From Anagrus nilaparvatae (Eukaryota > Arthropoda > Insecta > Hymenoptera > Mymaridae), in assembly GCA_022575985.1 (NCBI GenBank), contig JAKSXM010000231.1:1366501-1430500 (forward strand): a DNA stretch of 64,000 bases, in the 5' to 3' direction. The notes beneath the pieces are model-generated. The model did not search any database and was not told where the DNA came from. It saw only the letters and a list, made by a program, of their open reading frames with translations. Of the stretch, positions 55,921 to 64,000 are shown piece after piece. Numbering within the stretch: position 1 is the first letter of the stretch; every line of letters begins with the position of its first letter. The translations under genes were made by a program, and so were the position numbers.

Positions 55921-56659
55921 AAATATTTATTGAAATAAATCTATGTTGTTGGACAGTGTTGGAATTATTCATGGATATTTCATCAAAAGGTTCTATAAAC
56001 ATTGAAGTTGATGATTGTTTCAGGAATTAATTTTTACTATAGAAACACCAAAAAGCTGATAATATCTAAAATACCTTAACATTATGACAATTTGTATTTT
56101 ATTTCAATCTTGCAACACAAGTGATAGAAATCCAAACTGTAAAAAAGTAATCGTTTGAATTTTGGTAAACAATTTTGGTTTTTGAAATTCATTAAATTTA
56201 ATTTTCATTATCATTTAAAACTTCATTCATTAAAAAAAATGTATTTCAAATCTTTAAAAGATTTCTATCCTCGGAGATACTTTCAGGCTGCTGTACTTGA
56301 GTTTTGCTAGAAAAATAAAGACTTTTAACAAAATTAAGACTCAGCAACCTGACAGTGTAGAATAAAAATTGATAGCTGAATCTAGTTCTGCAACTAGATT
56401 TATGAGAAAAAAATTTTTTTAAATAATTGTATCGCAGTTTATTTTAATGTAATTTCCATTATTCAATAGAGTGAATTAAATATACATGAGTAGGTTTAAT
56501 TAGTTAGTAAAGTTTTAACATGGAAAATATTTTTAAGGAGGTCTGAAAATTAAAAAAAGGGTGGTGTAAATAGTTTTGATTTAGAAACTTAGAATAATCC
56601 GAATTTAGGGACTTGAAATATTTTGGGATTAGGAACTTAAAATGGTTTTGCCTCAGGTA

Positions 56660-57044
56660 CACTGTAAAGAGTAACTTTCTTATATTAAGAAAAAAATTCG
56701 AACATTTTCGAAAAATGTGTAAATATTCGATAAAAATCGTAAATTTACTAAAGTTAGTATATTATCGAAAAATTGGAGAATCCTTGATTTTTTTTTTGTG
56801 AATTCGCAAGAAAAATTGATAATTTACAATTTTTTTTTGAAAATTTACAAAAAATAGTTGTGAATTTACAACTTTTTTCGTAAAATCACAAAAAAAAATC
56901 GAGAATTCTCGAATTTTTTGATGATATACTAAATTTAGTAAATATACGATTTTTTTCGAATATTTACAAATTTTTTCGAAAATTTACTAATTTTTCGAAA
57001 AAATTCTATTTGTTTTGTAAATATAAGAAAGTTACTTTTTACGT
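56660..57044. mobile_element. 385-bp palindromic MITE (foldback C)
   Basis: The left end CTGTAAAGAGTAACTTTCTT at 56662 is mirrored by AAGAAAGTTACTTTTTACG at about 57025-57043. The interior holds ATCGAGAATTCTCGAATTTT and ACTAAATTTAGTAAAT, themselves palindromic. A partial copy lies at 11560-11797. Non-coding. Confidence 0.8.
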
Positions 57045-57059
57045 TCTATCTTCCATGAT

Positions 57060-57135
57060 TGTTGGATGGTAATAATTGGTAATAATTATTGGTAATAATT
57101 AGTAATAATAATTGGTATAATTATGGTAATAATTA
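57060..57135. repeat. GGTAATAATT minisatellite
   Basis: Six to seven degenerate copies of GGTAATAATT/ATTGGTAATA directly follow foldback C. This is low-complexity slippage sequence. Confidence 0.7.
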
Positions 57136-57576
57136 TTTGTGAACACACAAACCAGTTATAAATTGTTTTTTAACGTTCATTGAACAATATAATCTGAAAA
57201 TAAGCTCCATAACAATGTAAAAAGGGTAAAAAACAATAGTTTTATTGTAATTGCTTTATTTACTTCTCCTTAAGCGCTGTTTTGTTACTTGAGTGCATTT
57301 ATTCTGTATTCTCGAAAGTGAAATGAATTTTTGAAGCTATATAAGGACCTATCTATTTAACATTAAAATTCAAATACTAAGTAATATTTTTTAAGTTAAT
57401 TTTTATAATATTTTATAAATCTTAGATCTTATAATTTGTATTTTGTGATTTAAGTATAATATAATTTGATTATCATTTTAAAATGGTACAATCTTAAATG
57501 TTCCATCTATGATTACATTTTCATGCTTCAAAGAAAAAGTTCTTTTTAGTCGGGTCTATTCCGTAATTCAAAAATT

Positions 57577-58800
57577 AAAACCACGACCCTGACTGACTTA
57601 CGATGAAACCTATGGGAATCTCTTCAGATAGCCCTAAAGAACAGAATGGTCTATAAATAAACTTGGGCTTTTGAAAATTGGGTGAAATTACCCCCAATTC
57701 CCCCCCCCCCTTAAGTCCTAAAATTTAAATTGATCTTTTTTTGTAAATTTAACGACCCCTAATAAGTTTTTTGGGTCACTGAACACGAATATGATGTCGG
57801 TTTGTACCGAAAATGATTCAGCTGCCCACAATAGGCAACTTTAGGTTAATTTTTCGGTATTTTTAGAATAGATCTTTTTTTGGAATTTTAATGACCCCTA
57901 GTAGGTTTTTTGGGTCACGGAACACGAATATGATATTGGGTTTTACGGAAAATGATTCAGCTGCCCACAATAGGCAAGTTTAGGTTAATGTTTGGGTATT
58001 TTTAAATAGATCCTTTTTTTTGTAATTTTAACGACACCTAGTAGGTTTTTTGGGTCACTGAACACGAATATGATATCGGGTTTTACGGAAAATGAATAAG
58101 TTGGCCACAATAGGCAACTTCAGGTTAATTTTTGGGTATTTTTCTAGTTTGTAATGTAAATGTTTTTTATACAATGTAATTTTTTAGATACTAAATGTCA
58201 ATACCCACTGCCAAAAAATTTTTTATATTTTTTTTTTAACGATTTTTTGTCATATTTGTTAAAAAAAACAAACATTTTTTAACGCTTTCTTTAAAATCAG
58301 GGTGTTGCAAGCCTTAAATATAATTTTCTGAATGAAATTCGGATTTCGCGACCAAAAAAACCTAAGGGTCGTGAAAGTGAAAGAAAACGCCTGAAGTTGC
58401 CTATTGTGAGCAGCTGAATCATTTTCCGTAAAACCCGATATCATATTCGTGTTCAGTGACCCAAAAAACCTACCAGGAATCGTTAAAATTACAAAAAAAA
58501 GTATCTATTCTAAAAATACCGAAAAATTAACCTAAAGTTGCCTATTGTGGGCAGCTGAATCATTTTCCGTACAAACCGACATCATATTCGTGTTCACTGA
58601 CCCAAAAAACCATCTAGGGGTCGTTAAATTTACAAAAAAAAGTTCAATTTCAATTTTAGGACTTAAGGGGGGGGGGGAATTGGGGGTAATTTCACCCAAT
58701 TTTCAAAAGCCCAAGTTTATTTAAAGTCCATTCTGTTCTTTAGGGCTATCTGAAGAGAGTCCCATAGGTTTCATCATAAGTCAGCCAGGGTCGTGGTTTT
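57577..58800. mobile_element. 1.22-kb foldback element D with internal 120-bp tandem repeats
   Basis: The left arm starts AAAACCACGACCCTGACTGA and the right arm ends in its complement at 58800. The arms share ACAGAATGG, the AATTGGGTGAAATTACCCCC block and a poly-C/poly-G run. Inside the left arm a 120-bp unit occurs about three times (near 57740-57860, 57870-57990, 58000-58130) with TAGGTTTTTTGGGTCAC, GAACACGAATATGATAT and GCCCACAATAGGCAA. Inverted units fill the right arm. The 61-codon frame 58259-58444 (-) is repeat-derived. Confidence 0.85.
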
Positions 58801-60499
58801 CAGAGGTTTGGCTTTTTTTTTTACACCTAAGCCCCGACTATTTAGGTAAAAGTATTTCATTCATTGAAATACAATTATTAACAAATGTTAATTGTAATTG
58901 AAGCCAATGTTTTTTATTGTCAGTTATGAAATTTAATTGTATAAATAGATGAGGCACAGCTTGGTTCTAATTTATCAGGTATTTGGTTTATTAGATAGTA
59001 TTTTAAATAAAATCGTCCGTGGTTATGTAAACTTTGTATTCACGGAATCTCGACTTGTATTCTAGATTTATACGCAAGCATCCCCGTTTTATAACTTAAA
59101 GGGTGTGTAATTATATAAGGTATTGATGGAAGATAGTTTGAAAGCTTGTTTCATTAAATTTTTACAAATTGAGCCAAATATTTTGTTATTTCTATTAATA
59201 GAATATGTGTAAAAAATTACATGCGGCCAAGGAAACTTTCTTCTTTTTAATGTTTGGTTAAGTTCTTCAATAATACTACTTTACATACTAGCGGGCAATA
59301 ATGTTTATAATTATTCGAATTTAGAGAGACCCTCATTATTGCCCTTTGAAAGCAAAATAACGTTCTTAACTTCATCTAGAAAAAAAAAACTTATAACTCG
59401 TTTGTATTTTCACATTAACAACGATCATGGAACATGTTCATTTATAACACTTTTAACGTATACTCTCTAATTATTATAAGTCCTGACACCGAAATTACAA
59501 TAAATTCCGAAATATAAATTATCCTAAGTCCATAAATTTAAAGTATTCTAAGTTCTTGTTCTGATCAGGCCCTGACTCCCACTTCAAATTATTGTAAGTC
59601 CCTAAATCGAAAATATTCAAACATATTCTAAGTCCATTTCACCCCCTTCAACTATCCCTTCCAATGCATGAACATATTCCATGTTAATATTTATTTTTAT
59701 TAAATGTGATTAAAGGACCTCAGCATTACGCGATTTGTAAACTTTCACATATGGCAAAATAAGCATTTTTAAAGCTGGTTCAGAATGTACTGATACATGG
59801 AATCAGAAAAAATAGCAACTGCTATCATGCCTAATTAATTTTCAAAAAAAAATTTCAATATTAGCAACACGAAATAAAAAAATACTGCCAATCGATGACA
59901 CGAAGGGTTCTTAAAAAATTGGAAAAAAGTTAATTTTGTTTACAAAATTTACATTTTTTAAAATGCTGTATATTTTGATATGATAAAGTAAAACTTTAAA
60001 CCAGAATTATTTATACAACAATTAAAATTAAAAGTTCCATTAAAAACTACAAAATTAACTATCGGATGGTACAAAAAATAAGAGTTTTTCTCGCACAAAA
60101 AAATCAAAATTTCTAGAAAAATATTTTTCAAAAAGATGCTTATGTGAGTCTTATGTAAGAAGCAATTTAATATGCTGTTCTTTTTATTTGTTTTGATTTC
60201 ACATAATATTAACAACTAAATTTATATTTTTAAATTACCTATGAATAAATATTTTCTCGCAAGTGAATTGATTTTTTCAGAATATTTAAGGACCTATCTT
60301 TTTAGAATTAAAATTCAAAGTTTTTTAATATTATTATTCTTTTTTTTAAATTATAACCTTAATTTATTTTAAAAATATAATTTAATTAACATTTTGAAAT
60401 TGTATTTTGAGAAAAATAATTATTTTAAGAAAAATATTTATTAAGGTTAAAATGGTTCTTAATAATTATTAAACATTTCAGGTACCTATCAGTAAATAC

Positions 60500-62340
60500 C
60501 TTAAAATTAATATGAATACTTTTTATTAAACTAAGCTAATTTTTATTTAGTGCCAGACAAAATTTTAAACATTAAATTTTAATTTAAATTTTGAAATTTA
60601 TTTTCTACTTAAAGCTTTAAATAAATCTTACAACCATAATTTTTATTTTTCCTTACATCCTGTGTCCCCATATTGACATGCAAGAATTCCGAATTTTATA
60701 ATTACTAATTAAAGTGTGTGTCATTATATGAAATATTGATAAATGATGATTTCAGGACTTATTGCTGCAAAAAATTTCACACAACGCCCAATGTATTACA
60801 AAATTATTTTAGAAGAACCAAATAGCGGTTATTATGATATCTCAAAAAATTTCTAAATATGTGTTATAATTTCAATTTTAACATTCAAAACGATTTAAAG
60901 ATAAGCTTATCAAAAATATCTGCGTTTAAATTCACAAAATGCTTAGTTTTCTGTCTGTTTTGCGAACAGAATATTGTATTGTATACTATGCAGGAGAAAA
61001 CGCGAAATTAATGAGGATACAACGGGATGATGAAAATAGATCCTCGCAGATCCGTACTATGTTTCCAAAAAAGCTCACTTTCACCTATAATGTATCGCCT
61101 TATTTTCAAGGAAAATAAATTAAATATCGTTATATTGCTGTTTAATAATTTTTTAACCAAAACTTTATTCAGAAAATTGATCAAGTTTTTCCTCCTAAAC
61201 GAAATTTAACACTCGAAGACAATAACTTCTAAATTTACATTACTTTTCATAAAACATACTTTTGTTCGCGTTTTAATATTTAAAATAAATTCTTTTATAT
61301 CCCAAGCAGAGAGTTTTTGCTTAATAAAATAATGTCTTTGCATAAATGCATGAATATTACAGAAAGTTGGGTAAAACAAGAGTAAATTCTAAACAACAAA
61401 ATACGATTTTCATTGCAAATGGTATTATAAATACATTGTGGGTTTTCATCCTCCTTTTTTTAAAACTTCTTTATTTCTATTTTTTCTGTACTATAGCTTT
61501 TGTTGACATGTTATAAAGTTTAAAACAATAACGGTATAATATAACAATAGTTTAAATTTCGTGTTCCGCACCGAGAGAAATATTTTAGAAACATTCTCAA
61601 TTAACGACCTAGGTTATACTTTATCTTATTCTTTCTTTAATCTATTTAAATGCGCTGTTTGTTGTTACACGAAATTTTGATGTATTTCTATATACAAATT
61701 GAAAATTTATTGTGAAAACTAAAAATCTCATTAAATTTTACGATTCTACTACACCACGACAGAGAGAGTTGCAAATTAATTTCTGTTTATTTTAATAATT
61801 CATTTTTAAGATTTAATTGAAATATACAAATTTAATTTTCAAATCCATTATTTATAAGCTCTCTATATAATGCGATTTTTAACTTTAAATTAGTTTTTAA
61901 GTTTCTTTTAATTTTAAATAAACAGGAACGTACTCTGTTGGCTACTCTGTGTATTCAGATTACAAACGTTTTATCCATTATTTTTGTTAATAAAATTTTA
62001 TGCTGTTTATACTCTTTTTAAATATAACGAATCTTGTTATTTGCATTGGTATTAAAATTTTTATTTTGAGGAAAATTTCAAAGATATAACGAATTAAATT
62101 TATGCGTTTTTCTGTTCTGTATTATGAACTGTGGTGGGAAAATATTTTTAACACTCTTGTCATGGTTATTATTAAGAAATTACTAAACATTTGCAAAAAT
62201 AATAAAAAAATACTCAAAAAGTGTGATTTGGGTCTAAATTGTACAGATTCCGATCTTGAAGACTGAAAATTTGATTGTAAAATTACGGGGCATTGTAAAT
62301 AAAGATAATATTTAGAGTAATCTTCACTAGGTAAGATGGC
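60500..62340. other. AT-rich stretch without a supported gene
   Basis: No domain-bearing frame or structured repeat seen. The block TTCAGGACTTATTGCTGC near 60755 weakly resembles 56020 and may be part of the old reduplication. Confidence 0.4.
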
Positions 62341-62379
62341 ATTTCTGAAATTTGCATTTACTAATAAATGAGCTTCATT

Positions 62380-62499
62380 TCTCTAAACATATATTTCTTA
62401 CTATTTTTGTGATAAGTCAAATTTCGATTTTTGATTTTTTGGCATATAAGCACGTTTTGAGACCCCAGGAAGCTAAAAAACCGGTTTTTAAAAAAAGTC

Positions 62500-62545
<46 letters not shown>

Positions 62546-64000
62546 ATCGGTGATATTTCACAAACAACATGGAGTTAAGCTCGAGGTACTTTTTTTTTTT
62601 AACTTGGATGTATTACCTCATTTATTTCCACGAAAGTACTTATATTTGAAAGTATGGTTTTTACTCGATATCTCGAATCTGATACTTAATTTTTTGAAAA
62701 TTTTTTTTCCAAAATTTTTTTCACGAAAAAATACAAAAAACACCAATTTTTTTTTTTTTTTTTGGACGTAGTACTTAATTTATTTCTATGAAAGTACTAG
62801 TTTTAGAAAGTTCTTTTTTAGTCATTTTTTGGATCTGATACCGAAATTGTTCAAAAAATTTTTCCCAAATTTAAAAAAACAAAAAAAAAAACGGAAAGGT
62901 TTGTCTAGGGACAAAAGGGTGAAGTTTACTTCTTTCTAAAACAATTTTTATAAAAGTAAAATTTAGAAATAAAAATCTTTAAAACTGTGAAATTTATTTA
63001 TTTTAAATCACTATAAAATTTAACACCGAAATCATATTATCCGATTCACAGTGTTCCGAACAACCACGATTATGCTCGAGGTCTGCCGGCGAAGGAAGAA
63101 AAACATTTAACACCGAAATCATCTGAAAACCCTCGCTTACGATCCGGCATACTGGTGAGAGAGGGGACTGCAATCATCCTTTCCTTATCCACTATATTCG
63201 TCTCGGAATCCGAATCCATCCGAACGCCATCGATTACGATTGAATCTACCTTTGAACGAACTTTCCCGAAAGCTCTCGCTTACGTTCGGATTTACCGGCA
63301 AGTGGGCATAATTATTCTTTTTTTCACTTTCTAATTTCGTTACGATTTCAACATGACGAATTCTTCATGACGATTTTTTCATTTTTAACTACTAGTAGAA
63401 ATAAATAATAACTAAGGTACGGTGACAAGAAAGAAGTAAACTTCAAAAATAAAAAACCTACAATATTTTTTTTTTTTTGGTGTAATACCTCATTTAATTC
63501 CATGAAAGTGCTAATATCTGAAAATATTGTAACCGGTGATGTTTCACAACCGTTATGACATTAAGACCAAATTTTGTTTTTTTTTAATTTTTTCATAAAA
63601 AAATCTTAAACTACTTTTTTTTTTTTAATTCGGATTTAATACCTCATTTATTTCCATGAAAGTACTTGTATTAGAAAGTATGGTTTTTACTTGATGTCTT
63701 GAATCTGATACTTAATTTTTTGAAAATTTTTTTCACAAAATTTTAGTCAAAAAAATAAAAAAAATACCAAATTATTTTTTCTCTTTGGACGTAGTACCTA
63801 ATTTATTTCTATGAGAGTACTAGTTTTAGAAAGTTCGTTTATAGTAATTTTTTGGATCTGATACCGAATTTTTAAAAATTTTTTTCTCAAATTTAAAAAA
63901 ACAAAAAAATTAAAAAACCTGAAATATTTTTTTTTTTTTGGGTGTAATACCTCATTTAATTCAATGAAAGTACTAATACCTGAAAATATTGTAACCGGTG
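62380..64000. repeat. Second copy of the 5711-7187 repeat family, running off the window end
   Basis: From about 62420 the order is TTTTTGATTTTTTGGCATAT, a (GT)n run at about 62502-62536, then tandem units with TACCTCATTTATTTCCA, CTCGATATCTCGAATCTGAT and GGACGTAGTAC. It is interrupted by an unrelated insertion at about 62929-63451. The right end is beyond 64000. Open frames at 62352-62546 and 62361-62570 are the two strands of the GT repeat. Confidence 0.8.
62929..63451. mobile_element. About 520-bp higher-GC insertion with 17-bp inverted ends
   Basis: GAAGTTTACTTCTTTCT at about 62932-62948 is mirrored by AGAAAGAAGTAAACTTC at about 63428-63446. The inside is clearly less AT-rich than its host repeat and contains direct repeats: ATTTAACACCGAAATCAT twice (about 63016 and 63106), and CTCGCTTACG twice, each followed by a CCGGCA-type block. 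No coding frame. A short non-autonomous element of unknown family. Confidence 0.7.

Larger units (their letters stand above)
54000..60500. repeat. Anciently reduplicated region with a recurring TATA-like block
   Basis: Segments at about 54540-54850, 54960-55370, 57290-57400 and 60060-60330 share TTTTCTCGCAAGTGAAAT followed within about 15 bp by AATATATAAGGACCTATCTT. The longest two also share ACAAAAAATAAGAG, a CTTATGTGAG block and ATTAACAACTAAATTTAT upstream. A second shared block links about 54055-54110 with 56410-56470 (ATAATTATAATGCAGTTTAT and TCTAATGCAATTTACAT). No frame is conserved between copies, so the repeated unit looks non-coding or lost its gene. Confidence 0.65.

Overview
The window is a stretch of a very AT-rich arthropod nuclear genome, almost certainly an insect. 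Spliceosomal introns of 55-100 bp, TATA boxes paired with a TCAGT-type initiator, a retro-like MATH/BTB gene, a FLYWCH/MULE transposase-like gene, a secreted cystine-knot peptide gene and dense short non-autonomous DNA transposons all fit this. A parasitoid-wasp-like hymenopteran is my guess, but that rests on impression only.

The centre (24160-44604) is one complete, 20,445-bp Polinton/Maverick element, equivalent to an endogenous adintovirus-like element. It is bounded by 141-bp terminal inverted repeats beginning AGTAGTATATAAAAG and by a perfect 6-bp target-site duplication, AAGACC (24154-24159 and 44605-44610). It carries the diagnostic set: protein-primed type-B DNA polymerase, retroviral-type integrase with chromodomain, FtsK/HerA-type packaging ATPase, adenovirus-type cysteine protease, double-jelly-roll major capsid protein and a penton-like minor capsid protein. 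It also has a parvovirus-VP1-like phospholipase A2 protein, a long coiled-coil protein with a repeated motif, a conserved Polinton protein (DUF8207-like) and several small conserved proteins. The capsid genes lie on the + strand at the right (39323-43078). The ATPase, DUF8207-like protein, coiled-coil protein and integrase lie on the - strand, and polB lies on the + strand, convergent with the integrase. The left 6 kb is accessory. It holds an unrecognised ORF, a convergent pair of related, spliced, cysteine-rich single-pass membrane proteins, and a spliced basic CxC-rich 505-residue protein.

Three Polinton reading frames (polB, the DUF8207-like gene, and PLA2 into protease) are each broken at a run of 9-16 A residues coding for lysine. 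All three breaks have the same sense: one A too few, or equivalently a -1 shift. At least eight introns can be read in the element. It is also peppered with AAT/ATT trinucleotide runs, several of them inside coding sequence.

Left flank (1-24159): a mosaic of foldback/MITE-like elements (1296-1530, 4424-5708, 5711-7187, 7841-8214, about 9995-11056, 18131-18718, 21227-22380, 23540-23815) surrounds a few host genes. These are a MATH/BTB gene (8980-9960, -), a three-exon secreted protein gene (13810-14772, -) with a broken inverted duplicate (3062-3491, +), a FLYWCH/MULE gene (16476-17714, -) and a three-exon knottin-like secreted peptide gene (20840-22709, +) whose second intron is filled by a 1.15-kb palindrome.

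Right flank (44611-64000): no convincing gene. About 10 kb of AT-rich, mostly single-copy-looking DNA is followed by an anciently reduplicated region (54000-60500) with a recurring TATA-like block, a 1.2-kb foldback (57577-58800) and a repeat array that runs off the window end and contains a separate approximately 520-bp insertion.
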